A DNA stretch of 17,886 nucleotides from a bacterium (GTDB taxonomy: Bacteria > Bacillota_I > Bacilli_A > RF39 > UBA660). The notes beneath the pieces were generated by a model. It made no database searches and was not told where the DNA came from. It saw nothing but the letters and a program-made list of their open reading frames with translations. The translations under genes were made by a program, and so were the position numbers. Below are positions 5,931 through 12,806 of this stretch, one piece after another (the stretch's first letter is position 1; every line of letters begins with the position of its first letter). The stretch covers positions 1-17,886 of the forward strand of contig JAHZGA010000019.1 of NCBI GenBank assembly GCA_019421005.1, in the 5' to 3' direction.

Positions 5931-5957
5931 AAAAAGTATTAATATCAGCTTTTTTTT
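5921..5957 (+). terminator. Intrinsic terminator at the end of gerE
   Basis: AAAAAGCTGA (5921-5930, including the TGA stop) pairs perfectly with TCAGCTTTTT (5945-5954), followed by more T to 5957. The loop itself contains the palindrome TATTAATA. Confidence 0.85.
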
Positions 5958-5982
5958 CATATGGTTAATTAGAGGTGTTATC

Positions 5983-6933
5983 ATGATAAAAAAAATCTCA
6001 ATTAATAAAATACTTGTAACCACTTCAGCGTTATTAGCAGTTTTTTTAATTTATTTAGTTCCCAATAATAAATATGAATTTAAAGAAAATTTAAAATACG
6101 TTGATGAAAATGTAGTAACAAGTCCAATTTATTTATTAAATAACCATGACTTACTTGCAAGAACTAATGTAGTAGTTACTGAAAAAAACATTGAATTAAA
6201 AGCTAAAGAATTATTAGAAACTTTAATTATTGAAGGTAAAAAAGAAAATAAAATACCTAATGGTTTTAAAGGTATTATACCTAATAATACCAAAATCATA
6301 AGTGTTAAATATGATAATTCTATTTTAAAAGTTGATTTTTCTAAAGAATTATTAGATGTAAGTATATCTAATGAAGAAAAAGTCATTGAAGCTTTAGTAT
6401 ATACTTTAACATCAATTGAAGAAGTTAAAGGAGTTATTATTTATGTTGAAGGCGATATTTTAACTAAACTACCACAAACTAAAATAAATTTACCAAGTAC
6501 TTTAACTAGAAAATTTGGAATAAATAAAGAATACAATATCAATAATTTAAATAAAATTAATCAAGTAACAATATATTATTTAGATAAATACAACGATGAA
6601 ATATATTATGTACCAGTAACAAAATATTTAAATGATGATAGAGAAAAAATAGAAATTATAGTAGATGAACTTGCTAGTAGTTCTTTATATAATACTAACT
6701 TAATGAGTTTTTTAAATAACAACACTAAACTATTAGATGTAAGTACTGAAAATGAAATAATGTCTTTAAAATTTAATGATTATATATTTGATGATGTAGA
6801 TGAACAAAAAATTTTAGAAGAAGTTGTTTATACTATATGTTTATCAATATATGATAATTATGATGTAAAAGAAGTTATTTTTAACGTCGAAGATAGAGAA
6901 ATTTACAAAAGTGTCCTAAAAACTATTGAATAA
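5983..6933 (+). CDS. gerM: GerM-type protein with two GerMN domains
   Basis: A 316-residue protein with an N-terminal membrane segment (about 9-26) and two repeated GerMN domains: about 65-160 (KELLETLIIEG, NNTKIISVKYDNSILKVDFS, VIEALVYTLTSIEEVKGVIIYVEG) and about 193-312 (VTIYYLD, IEIIVDELASSS, EIMSLKFNDYIFDD, VVYTICLSIYDNYDVKEVIFNV). GerM of Bacillus has the same two-domain plan and helps lock the SpoIIIAH-SpoIIQ channel in the engulfing membranes. That gives a functional link to the SpoIIIAH-like gene nearby. Unlike Bacillus GerM there is no lipobox Cys, so it is probably a membrane-anchored protein and not a lipoprotein. GAGGTG (5972-5977) supports the ATG. The sequence lies directly after the gerE terminator, with little room for a separate promoter. 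Confidence 0.85.
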   Translation: MIKKISINKILVTTSALLAVFLIYLVPNNKYEFKENLKYVDENVVTSPIYLLNNHDLLARTNVVVTEKNIELKAKELLETLIIEGKKENKIPNGFKGIIPNNTKIISVKYDNSILKVDFSKELLDVSISNEEKVIEALVYTLTSIEEVKGVIIYVEGDILTKLPQTKINLPSTLTRKFGINKEYNINNLNKINQVTIYYLDKYNDEIYYVPVTKYLNDDREKIEIIVDELASSSLYNTNLMSFLNNNTKLLDVSTENEIMSLKFNDYIFDDVDEQKILEEVVYTICLSIYDNYDVKEVIFNVEDREIYKSVLKTIE

Positions 6934-6954
6934 TGTTTAAAAATGTTATATAAT
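6926..6954 (+). promoter_or_regulatory. Sigma-A promoter of tRNA-Arg
   Basis: TTGAAT (6926-6931), a 17-base spacer and a perfect TATAAT (6949-6954). The -35 box overlaps the gerM stop codon. Transcription would start near 6961, about 18 bases before the mature tRNA. Confidence 0.75.
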
Positions 6955-6978
6955 TTATATGTTATAAATTTTATGACT

Positions 6979-7055
6979 GTCTCAGTAGCTCAGCTGGATA
7001 GAGCATCGCCCTTCTAAGGCGAGAGTCGGGGGTTCGAATCCCTCCTGGGACGCCA
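6979..7055 (+). tRNA. tRNA-Arg, anticodon UCU
   Basis: A full cloverleaf can be drawn over 77 bases. The acceptor stem GTCTCAG/CTGGGAC has one G-U pair; the D-arm uses GCTC/GAGC; the anticodon stem TCGCC/GGCGA closes the loop CTTCTAA, giving anticodon TCT, which reads AGA. The T-arm is GGGGG-TTCGAAT-CCCTC with one G-U pair. The discriminator is G and CCA is encoded. AGA is the major arginine codon in the neighbouring genes. It is a single gene with its own promoter and terminator. Confidence 0.97.
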
Positions 7056-7065
7056 GATTGATATT

Positions 7066-7100
7066 AACCGTTGAAATTCAGCGGTTTTTATTTTTTTTTT
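7066..7100 (+). terminator. Intrinsic terminator after tRNA-Arg
   Basis: Bases 7066-7086 fold into a 9-bp stem (one T-G pair, AACCG at the base) with a 3-base loop. They are followed by TTT-A and a 10-T run. Confidence 0.9.
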
Positions 7101-7130
7101 AATTAAAATCATTAACACAAAATAAAACAA

Positions 7131-7147
7131 AATTCAAGTCTTGAATT
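7131..7147. promoter_or_regulatory. Perfect 17-base palindrome, operator candidate
   Basis: AATTCAAG (7131-7138) and CTTGAATT (7140-7147) are perfect inverted arms around T7139. The right arm contains TTGAAT (7141-7146), which is spaced 17 bases from TATTTA (7164-7169), a weak promoter-like pair before the gene at 7187. A dimeric repressor bound here would cover the -35. Confidence 0.5.
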
Positions 7148-7186
7148 ATTAATGAAAATAGTGTATTTAAATATTAGGAGGATTTT

Positions 7187-7561
7187 ATGTTAGAAAAAAT
7201 AAATGAAAATGAACTACAAGATATTAACCGATTTACAGCTAAAGAAAATTTATACTTAACAACTAAAGAAATATCTCAATTAAAAGAAAAAAGAAATGAT
7301 ATTTTAAAAAATATCGGATGTATTGAAATAAATGGTATTTTAGAAGAAATTATACTAGAATTTTGTGATTCACCATTTATTGAACAATCAAATTATTATG
7401 AAACCATTTTAAAACTAGTTGATATTTTTTACCTATATCAAACAACTTATCGTTTTAAATTTACTGATGAACAAATTATTAAATACTTAAGAAGAACTTT
7501 TGATTACTATGGTGGTAGTGAAGAAATATTAGAAGATAAATTAGGTGATATGAGTGAATAA
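7187..7561 (+). CDS. DUF6323-type protein of unknown function
   Basis: A soluble 124-residue protein, mostly helical, without signal or membrane segment. The segments LTTKEISQLKEKRNDILKNI, CIEINGILEEIILEFCDSPF and YYETILKLVDIFYLYQ fit what I remember of the DUF6323 family of Clostridia and related Firmicutes, which is found next to a DUF6179 gene, as here. The biochemical function is unknown. AGGAGG (7176-7181) sits 5 bases before the ATG. The gene overlaps the next by 8 bases, so the two products are probably made in step and may form a complex. The family name is from memory of motifs and should be treated as likely, not proven. Confidence 0.75.
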   Translation: MLEKINENELQDINRFTAKENLYLTTKEISQLKEKRNDILKNIGCIEINGILEEIILEFCDSPFIEQSNYYETILKLVDIFYLYQTTYRFKFTDEQIIKYLRRTFDYYGGSEEILEDKLGDMSE

Positions 7562-8681
7562 CTTATTAAAAAATATTTCTAAAGAAGATTATGAAAAAAT
7601 AACTTCTAATTTATCAAAACTTCTAATAAAAAGACTAAACCTTTATACAGGACAGTTCAACAGCGCTATTCCAATTCAATTAGTTAAAAACTTAAACGAA
7701 CATAATAATTTTGTTCTAAAACTTTATTTAGAAAAATTTTCAAAAGATGAAATACTTGAACTAATGCTAAAAAATGATTTTGACTATATTTATTCAAAAG
7801 GTGAAGAAGTATTAGATAATATCATTAATAAAACTAAACTATTTTATAATGTTGTTATCTTAAATAATTTAGTTTCAAATAATAATTATTATTATAATTC
7901 AACTATAAAAGAAGGAATAAAAACATTTTTTAATATCTATAATAAAAGTTATACTGCCCATGAAATAAAAATAACAGTTGACTATAATACTATTATAAGA
8001 CCTGATTTAAAAGGAATATTATTTATTAATAAATATTTAGAATATCTTAACTATGAAAATATCTTTTGTAATAAATTTAAAAATATAGAAAGACTATTAC
8101 ATAATATTTATTACAATTATGAAGAATTACCAATTAATATTTTTGAACAAGTATTAACAGTTTCACTCTTATTAGAACTTCAAAAAGAAGATATATATAA
8201 TTTAGATATTAATAAAATAAAAATAAATAAAAAAATAAATTCAAATGAATTAAAAGAAGCATATTATTCTTTATTAAAAAAATTAAATCTAAATGATAAA
8301 ACTAAAAACTATTTAGATGAAGTAATTAACCCTATAATAACTAGAATAGTAAATGATATAAATAATAATAATCTATTTAAAAAGAATAATATAATAAAAT
8401 ATTATTCTAATAAAAAAATGACTAATGAAGAATTTATAGATATGTTAAAAAATAAAGATTTTAATAAAGTAAATTCAATACTAGATTTAATTGACTTAAT
8501 TGATCAAAACGTTTTTAATAAAGAAGAACTATTTAAACTATTTAAAACATTAACATTAATAGAACTAATAGTATTAAAAAATAATTTAAAAGAAACTGAA
8601 TTATTAAATGAATTTCTATTAAAAAGTTCTTATAATAAAAAAGTTATAGATAATACTTTAGTAGAAATTATTATTAAATAA
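7554..8681 (+). CDS. DUF6179-type protein of unknown function
   Basis: A 375-residue, Asn/Lys/Ile-rich, all-helical cytosolic protein starting at GTG 7554, with AGGTGA (7543-7548) 5 bases upstream inside the preceding gene. Segments that fit the DUF6179 family are SKLLIKRLNLYTG near the start, STIKEGIKTFFNIYNKSYTAHE, LKGILFINKYLEYLNYENIF and the helical C-terminal half. It lacks recognisable catalytic motifs. The 8-base overlap with the DUF6323-type gene shows a two-gene unit. The sequence is strikingly biased to AAT, AAA and TTA/ATA codons, more so than trmD or uvrA, as expected for a weakly constrained helical protein. The 3' end faces the minus-strand gene with 3 bases between stop codons. 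Confidence 0.75.
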   Translation: MNNLLKNISKEDYEKITSNLSKLLIKRLNLYTGQFNSAIPIQLVKNLNEHNNFVLKLYLEKFSKDEILELMLKNDFDYIYSKGEEVLDNIINKTKLFYNVVILNNLVSNNNYYYNSTIKEGIKTFFNIYNKSYTAHEIKITVDYNTIIRPDLKGILFINKYLEYLNYENIFCNKFKNIERLLHNIYYNYEELPINIFEQVLTVSLLLELQKEDIYNLDINKIKINKKINSNELKEAYYSLLKKLNLNDKTKNYLDEVINPIITRIVNDINNNNLFKKNNIIKYYSNKKMTNEEFIDMLKNKDFNKVNSILDLIDLIDQNVFNKEELFKLFKTLTLIELIVLKNNLKETELLNEFLLKSSYNKKVIDNTLVEIIIK

Positions 8682-8692
8682 ACCTTATTTAA
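8674..8692. other. Perfect hairpin joining two converging stop codons
   Basis: TTAAATAA (8674-8681) and TTATTTAA (8685-8692) are inverted arms around ACC, each arm holding the stop codon of one convergent gene. Neither side has a T-run, so termination would be weak. It is made only of A-T pairs. Confidence 0.35.
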
Positions 8693-9824
8693 AATTATTT
8701 AATACTTCATAATCTTTACTTAAGAAACTTTTATCTAAATAGTTTTCTTTAATATATTTACTCTTAAAATCAAGGATTTTTCCTACTGAATTATTAATTT
8801 GGTCAATTGATATTTCTTCATTTTCAATCGCACTTTTAATATCATTTAAAGCCTCTATTGGATCTAAAGGCATTAGTAAAATATCATTTCCAGCTTTAAC
8901 AGCATTAACATAAATTTCTTTAGGACTATAATTATTAACTAAGGCACCCATATTTAAACCATCAGTAATAATTAAACCGTGATAATTTAATTTATTAATT
9001 AATATATCAGTTATAATTTCTTTAGATAAAGTAGCAGGAGTTAAATCATTAGTAATTTTAGGTAAAGCAATATGACCAATCATAATCATTTTAATATCAT
9101 CTTTAATAGCTTTTTTAAAAGGATAAAATTCATTATTTAATAACTCATTATAAGACTTATCAATCATTGGAATATCAAAATGAGAATCAACATCAGTAGA
9201 ACCATGTCCTGGAAAATGTTTAACACAACCCATAACTAAATTATCTTCAAGACCATCTTTAAAACTTAAAGCCATTTTAGTAACCTGAACTTTATCACTT
9301 CCAAAAGATCTTAACCCAATGACGCTGTTATTAGGATTGCTATAAATATCTAAAACAGGCGCGAAATCAACATTAACCCCTAATGTTCTAACCTTTTTAG
9401 CTGTTATTTCTCCTATTTCATAAGATATTTCTAAATCATTAAGACTACCAACACTATACATATCAGGAATACTTGTAACATTAATATCAGTTAAATTAGC
9501 AGTTCTAGAAACACTGCCACCTTCTTCATCAATAGAGATAAATAGAGGAATTGAACTATCATTGTTCATCTTTTTAACTAAAGATAAAGTATTATCATAA
9601 CTTGTAATATTATCACTCATTAAAATAAAACCACCAGGTTTAAAATCTTTAATTAAACTTTCTAACTTTTCATCATAAACATCACCTGGATAAGTAATAA
9701 TCATCATCTGGGCTATTTTTTCATCTAAAGTCATTTTATCTAATTGTGATTCTTCTTCGATAATTACCTCTTCTTTTGTACATCCGACTAAAAATAGACA
9801 TAAAATAAATAATAATCTTTTCAT
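8685..9824 (-). CDS. NagZ-type beta-N-acetylhexosaminidase lipoprotein (GH3)
   Basis: The 379-residue protein begins with a lipoprotein signal (MKRLLFILCLFLVGC, lipobox LVGC, lipidated Cys15), so it acts on the outer face of the membrane. The rest is a single GH3 barrel: GGFILMSDN and IDEEGG early, then the NagZ signature KHFPGHG (202-208) with DSH (213-215), whose His serves as acid/base in this subfamily, and ITDGLNMGA with the nucleophile Asp288. It should release N-acetylglucosamine from muropeptides or other beta-linked sugars during wall recycling. There is no second GH3 domain. The gene is monocistronic, convergent with the DUF6179-type gene and divergent from spoVS. It has no Shine-Dalgarno site; TATAAT ends only 6 bases before the ATG, which suggests a leaderless mRNA. 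Confidence 0.9.
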   Translation of the reverse strand: MKRLLFILCLFLVGCTKEEVIIEEESQLDKMTLDEKIAQMMIITYPGDVYDEKLESLIKDFKPGGFILMSDNITSYDNTLSLVKKMNNDSSIPLFISIDEEGGSVSRTANLTDINVTSIPDMYSVGSLNDLEISYEIGEITAKKVRTLGVNVDFAPVLDIYSNPNNSVIGLRSFGSDKVQVTKMALSFKDGLEDNLVMGCVKHFPGHGSTDVDSHFDIPMIDKSYNELLNNEFYPFKKAIKDDIKMIMIGHIALPKITNDLTPATLSKEIITDILINKLNYHGLIITDGLNMGALVNNYSPKEIYVNAVKAGNDILLMPLDPIEALNDIKSAIENEEISIDQINNSVGKILDFKSKYIKENYLDKSFLSKDYEVLNNFK

Positions 9825-9830
9825 ATTTAT

Positions 9831-9836
9831 ATTATA
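9831..9836 (-). promoter_or_regulatory. -10 box of the nagZ-type gene, possibly leaderless
   Basis: Read on the minus strand, TATAAT is followed by ATAAAT and then the ATG at 9824. The usual 6-7-base distance puts the transcript start at the start codon. No clear -35 is visible. Confidence 0.45.
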
Positions 9837-9919
9837 CTATAAAATTTTAAAAAAATAATATAAAAATATTCTAAAAAAAAAATAAACATCATATATTATA
9901 TTGAAAGCGAGGAATAATT

Positions 9920-10180
9920 ATGGAAACACTTAAAGTCGGATCTAAATCAAATCCTAATTCAGTTGCAGGCGCGCTTGCTAATGTATTTAGGGAAAAAGGT
10001 ATGGTTGAAATTCAAGCCATTGGAGCAGGAGCACTAAATCAAGCTATAAAAGCTATCGCAATTGCTCGTGGTTTTGTCGCCCCAAGTGGTAAAAATTTAG
10101 TTTGTATTCCAGCATTTGCTGATATCACAATTGAAGGTGAGGAAAGAACAGCTATAAAATTAATTGTTGAGGCTAGATAG
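9920..10180 (+). CDS. spoVS: Stage V sporulation protein S
   Basis: An 86-residue protein whose full length matches SpoVS: TLKVGSKSNPNSVAGALANV at the start, IQAIGAGALNQAIKAIAIARG in the middle and IPAFADITIEGEERTAIKLIVE at the end. SpoVS is a small Alba-like protein that is needed for normal progress of sporulation in Bacillus and is also kept in non-sporulating relatives, so it alone does not prove spore formation. CGAGGA (9908-9913) precedes the ATG by 6 bases. CATATATTA (9890-9898) looks like a sporulation -10 (CATAnnnTA), but no -35 is convincing and the sigma-H sites known for B. subtilis spoVS are not seen. The gene ends inside its own terminator. Confidence 0.95.
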   Translation: METLKVGSKSNPNSVAGALANVFREKGMVEIQAIGAGALNQAIKAIAIARGFVAPSGKNLVCIPAFADITIEGEERTAIKLIVEAR

Positions 10181-10191
10181 TCTCTTTTTTT
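10169..10191 (+). terminator. Intrinsic terminator of spoVS
   Basis: GAGGCT (10169-10174) pairs with AGTCTC (10179-10184, one G-U pair) across AGAT, followed by seven T. The TAG stop lies in the loop and 3' arm. Confidence 0.75.
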
Positions 10192-10215
10192 ATGGATAAA
10201 ATCATTAAAAGTAAC

Positions 10216-10244
10216 TTGCCATTTTTTTAATTACGTATTATAAT
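10216..10244 (+). promoter_or_regulatory. Sigma-A promoter of sufU-sufB
   Basis: TTGCCA (10216-10221), a 17-base spacer and a perfect TATAAT (10239-10244). The start would be near 10251, giving a leader of about 16 bases. Confidence 0.8.
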
Positions 10245-10266
10245 AACTTATGAAAGAGTGATATTA

Positions 10267-10686
10267 ATGGATGCAAATATAAAAAGAAGTATTATTTTAG
10301 AACACTATCAAAATCCTGTTAATAAAGGATTGATAGATGATGATAACTATAAAAAAATAAATATGAATAATCAAAGTTGTATTGATGAGGTAGACTTAAT
10401 GTTTAAAGTTGAAAACAATGTTATTAAAGATATAAAATTTGATGGCGAAGCATGTGCAATATGTACTAGTTCAACTTCAATTATGATTGATACCTTAATT
10501 GGAAAAACAATTGATGAAGCTAAAGTAATTTATGAAAACTTTGCTAAAATGATTGATGAACAAGAGTATGATGAAAATGTTTTAGAACAAGCTAATGTTT
10601 ATGAAGATATATCAAAACAACCTAATCGTAAAAAATGTGCCTTATTACCTTGGTGGGGAGTAAAAAAGATGATTGAAGGTGATTAA
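10267..10686 (+). CDS. sufU: SufU-type iron-sulfur cluster assembly protein
   Basis: A 139-residue U-type protein. The metal or sulfur ligands are in place: Cys38 and Asp40 in QSCIDEV, Cys63 in GEACAIC, and Cys124 in RKKCALL. In Gram-positives SufU is a zinc protein that takes persulfide sulfur from the cysteine desulfurase SufS and passes it to the SufBCD scaffold. Two small oddities: the family CGD is CID here, and an extra Cys66 sits three residues after Cys63. I chose ATG 10267 over the in-frame GTG 10258 because AGAGTGA (10255-10261) is then the ribosome site and the predicted transcript starts only at about 10251. sufB follows without a gap. No sufS or sufC is present in the window. Confidence 0.9.
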   Translation: MDANIKRSIILEHYQNPVNKGLIDDDNYKKINMNNQSCIDEVDLMFKVENNVIKDIKFDGEACAICTSSTSIMIDTLIGKTIDEAKVIYENFAKMIDEQEYDENVLEQANVYEDISKQPNRKKCALLPWWGVKKMIEGD

Positions 10687-11991
10687 ATGAAAAAGGGAAT
10701 AAATAAAAAAAGAGTTTTAGAAATTTCAAAAATAAAAGGTGAACCAAAATGGATGAGAGACTTTAGAATAAAATCATATGAAAAATTTATTTCATTAAAT
10801 AATCCTGATTTTGGACCACAACTTGATATTGATTTTGATGAAATAACTTATTATAAAAAAATAGATGAAGTTAAAAATGATTGGAATGATGTTCCTAAAG
10901 AAATAAAAGAAACATTTGATAAAATAGGTTTACCAGAAGCTGAACAAAAATATTTAGCAGGAGTAGGGGCACAGTATGAAAGTGAAGTTATTTATCATAA
11001 TATGATAGATGAATTAAATGAAAAAAACGTTATCTTTTGTGATACTGATACAGCTTTAAAAAAATACCCTGATTTATTTAAAGAATACTTTAATAATTTA
11101 GTTAAATATGATGAAAATAAATATACAGCTTTAAATGGGGCTGTTTGGAGTGGTGGTACATTTATATATATTCCACCTAATACTAAAATAGATAGACCAT
11201 TACAAAGTTATTTTAGAATTAATAGTCAAAACATGGGTCAATTTGAAAGAACTATTATAATTGTTGATGAAAATAGTGATATTCATTATATGGAAGGATG
11301 TACAGCTCCAACCTATACGACGGATTCACTTCATGCTGCTGTAGTAGAAATATATGTTAAAAAAAATTCAAAATGTCGATATACGACAATTCAAAATTGG
11401 TCAAATAATGTTTATAATTTAGTTACTAAAAGAGCAATTGTTTTAGAAAATGGAACAATGGAATGGATTGATGGTAATATTGGATCAAAAGTAAATATGA
11501 AATACCCTAGTTGTATTTTAAAAGGAGATAATGCTTTAGGAAACTGTATTTCAATAGCAGTTGCATCAACTAATCAAATTCAAGATGCAGGAGCTAAAAT
11601 GATTCATATAGGTAAAAATACTAAAAGTAATATCATTAGTAAATCAATTGCTGCTAAAGGTGGGAATGCAACTTATAGAGGAACAGTAAAAATAGCTAAA
11701 TCTGCTTTGAAATCTAAAAGTATAGTTAAATGTGATACAATTATCATTGATGAAAAATCTAAAAGTGATACTATCCCTAAAAATATTGTTAGCAATGAAA
11801 CTTCATCAATAAATCATGAAGCAACAGTTTCTAAAATTAGTCAAGACCAACTATTTTATTTAATGAGTAGAGGGCTAAATGAAGAAAAGGCTAAAGAATT
11901 AATAATTATGGGATTTTTAGACCGATTTAAAGAAGAATTGCCATTGGAATATGCAGTAGAATTAAATGCTTTATTAAAAAACTATTTTTGA
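10687..11991 (+). CDS. sufB: Fe-S cluster assembly scaffold protein SufB
   Basis: A 434-residue SufB, the scaffold of the SufBCD complex on which Fe-S clusters are built. Landmarks are EPKWMRDFRIKSYEKF near the start, the central beta-helix with GCTAPTYTTDSLHAAVVEI and YPSCILKGDNALG, Cys349 (VKCDTIII), His377-Glu378 (INHEATVSKIS) and the C-terminal QLFYLMSRGL and ELPLEYAVELNALL. Cys349 and the HEAT histidine correspond to residues known to be essential in E. coli SufB. It is somewhat shorter than the usual 465 residues. GGTGAT lies over the end of sufU, and ATG 10687 follows its stop directly. Partners SufC and SufD must come from elsewhere in the genome; the next gene is an unrelated lipoprotein. 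Confidence 0.95.
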   Translation: MKKGINKKRVLEISKIKGEPKWMRDFRIKSYEKFISLNNPDFGPQLDIDFDEITYYKKIDEVKNDWNDVPKEIKETFDKIGLPEAEQKYLAGVGAQYESEVIYHNMIDELNEKNVIFCDTDTALKKYPDLFKEYFNNLVKYDENKYTALNGAVWSGGTFIYIPPNTKIDRPLQSYFRINSQNMGQFERTIIIVDENSDIHYMEGCTAPTYTTDSLHAAVVEIYVKKNSKCRYTTIQNWSNNVYNLVTKRAIVLENGTMEWIDGNIGSKVNMKYPSCILKGDNALGNCISIAVASTNQIQDAGAKMIHIGKNTKSNIISKSIAAKGGNATYRGTVKIAKSALKSKSIVKCDTIIIDEKSKSDTIPKNIVSNETSSINHEATVSKISQDQLFYLMSRGLNEEKAKELIIMGFLDRFKEELPLEYAVELNALLKNYF

Positions 11992-12004
11992 TATTTAAAA
12001 AATA

Positions 12005-12013
12005 TGTTATAAT
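12005..12013 (+). promoter_or_regulatory. Extended -10 promoter of the small lipoprotein gene
   Basis: TGTTATAAT gives TGn plus a perfect -10. The -35 (TTTTTG at 11985-11990) is poor. A second TATAAT lies at 12015-12020, only 13 bases before the ATG. The promoter overlaps the end of the sufB transcript, so the gene may also be read from sufU. Confidence 0.5.
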
Positions 12014-12032
12014 TTATAATGAGGAGGATAAA

Positions 12033-12344
12033 ATGAAAAAAATATTTGTGGTTAGTTTATGTCTTATAAGTGTTTTCTTGATTTCAGGATGTAATAAAAC
12101 TGAAAAATATCAAGAATTGATGAAAAAATATGGAACAGATTATTACAATACCTATATGAAAAATGTTAAAGGTCTTGATGTAGCAGAAGTTACTTTAGGT
12201 ATGATGCGTGATTTAAATGAAAAGAAACTAGAAAACTATGATTTAAAGAAATTAAAAAATTGTAAAGATGAAACAGTAGTTAAGATGACTTTAGATAAAA
12301 ATAACAAAATTACCAAATTTGATTATGATTTAAAGTGTGATTAA
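12033..12344 (+). CDS. Small putative lipoprotein of unknown function
   Basis: The 103-residue product begins MKKIFVVSLCLISVFLISGC, a lipoprotein signal with lipobox ISGC and Cys20 as the first residue of the mature protein. The mature part is short, Lys-rich and mostly helical, with two more cysteines (LKNCKDE and DLKCD) that could form a disulfide outside the cell. I do not recognise a family. GAGGAGG at 12021-12027 fixes the start at ATG 12033; the longer in-frame reading from 11988 would overlap sufB and lacks a ribosome site, and would bury the signal peptide. No function can be assigned from the neighbours (sufB upstream, ssb downstream). Confidence 0.82.
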   Translation: MKKIFVVSLCLISVFLISGCNKTEKYQELMKKYGTDYYNTYMKNVKGLDVAEVTLGMMRDLNEKKLENYDLKKLKNCKDETVVKMTLDKNNKITKFDYDLKCD

Positions 12345-12390
12345 AAAAATCTGCTAAACAGATTTAGGAAATTTGCAAAAAAAGAATTAC

Positions 12391-12424
12391 AGAAAAGCAA
12401 AATCGTTCATTTGCTTTTCTTTTT
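12391..12424 (+). terminator. Intrinsic terminator after the small lipoprotein gene
   Basis: AGAAAAGCAAA (12391-12401) pairs perfectly with TTTGCTTTTCT (12410-12420) across 8 bases, then TTTT. A smaller hairpin without a T-run (AAATCTG 12347-12353 with CAGATTT 12359-12365) precedes it. Confidence 0.8.
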
Positions 12425-12429
12425 ATAAT
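12424..12429 (+). promoter_or_regulatory. Possible -10 box of the ssb-like gene
   Basis: A perfect TATAAT directly overlaps the end of the upstream terminator T-run. No acceptable -35 is found 16-18 bases upstream, so the call is weak. Confidence 0.3.
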
Positions 12430-12461
12430 GCGTTATTCTAATAAAGAAGGGAGGTTAAAAC

Positions 12462-12788
12462 GTGAATCATTCAGTTTTAGTAGGGAGATTAGCAACTGAA
12501 CCAGAATTAAAAGAAATTGATAATGGAAGTAAAGTTGTTAATGTCATTTTAGCTGTTTCTAGAGGGTATAAAAATATCAATGGCGAATATGATACCGATT
12601 TTATACCATGCGTTTTATGGAAAGGAATAGCTGAAAATATTTCCAAATACTGTTCTAAAGGCGATTTAGTCGGTGTTAAAGGAAATTTAAGATCTAAAAT
12701 CTATGATAAAGAAGATGGTTCTAGAAACTACATTGTTGAACTAGCAGTTGATAAACTAACTTTTTTATCTACTAAAAAAGCAGATTAA
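12462..12788 (+). CDS. Short single-stranded DNA-binding protein (SSB family)
   Basis: A 108-residue single OB-fold protein: NHSVLVGRLATEPELK at the start, FIPCVLWKGIAENISKYCSKGDLVGVKGNLR in the core and YIVELAVDKLTFL at the end, the standard order of SSB strands. It begins at GTG 12462 with AAGGGAGGT (12447-12455) 6 bases upstream. It stops just after the OB fold and lacks both the flexible linker and the acidic tip (DDDIPF type) by which housekeeping SSB recruits repair and replication proteins. It may be an accessory SSB, a PriB-like protein or a reduced form; the main ssb, usually between rpsF and rpsR, should be elsewhere. Its stop codon overlaps the end of the convergent XRE gene by 4 bases. 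Confidence 0.87.
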   Translation: MNHSVLVGRLATEPELKEIDNGSKVVNVILAVSRGYKNINGEYDTDFIPCVLWKGIAENISKYCSKGDLVGVKGNLRSKIYDKEDGSRNYIVELAVDKLTFLSTKKAD

Positions 12789-12806
12789 TTTTCAATCTGT
12801 TTTTTT
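12775..12806. terminator. Bidirectional terminator between ssb-like and xre genes
   Basis: CAGATT (12781-12786) and AATCTG (12794-12799) form the stem. A T-run follows on the plus strand (12800-12806), and an A-run (12775-12779) gives T on the minus strand. Both stop codons lie in it. Confidence 0.75.

Noticed and set aside
6129..6386. Minus-strand open frame of 85 codons
   Set aside because: Antisense to the first GerMN domain; hydrophobic only because of the AT bias.
10258..10266. Upstream GTG as start of sufU
   Set aside because: It falls in the ribosome site and only about 7 bases after the predicted transcript start; ATG 10267 fits better.
11988..12032. Longer N-terminus for the small lipoprotein
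   Set aside because: Would overlap sufB, lacks a ribosome site and would put 15 residues before a clear lipoprotein signal.
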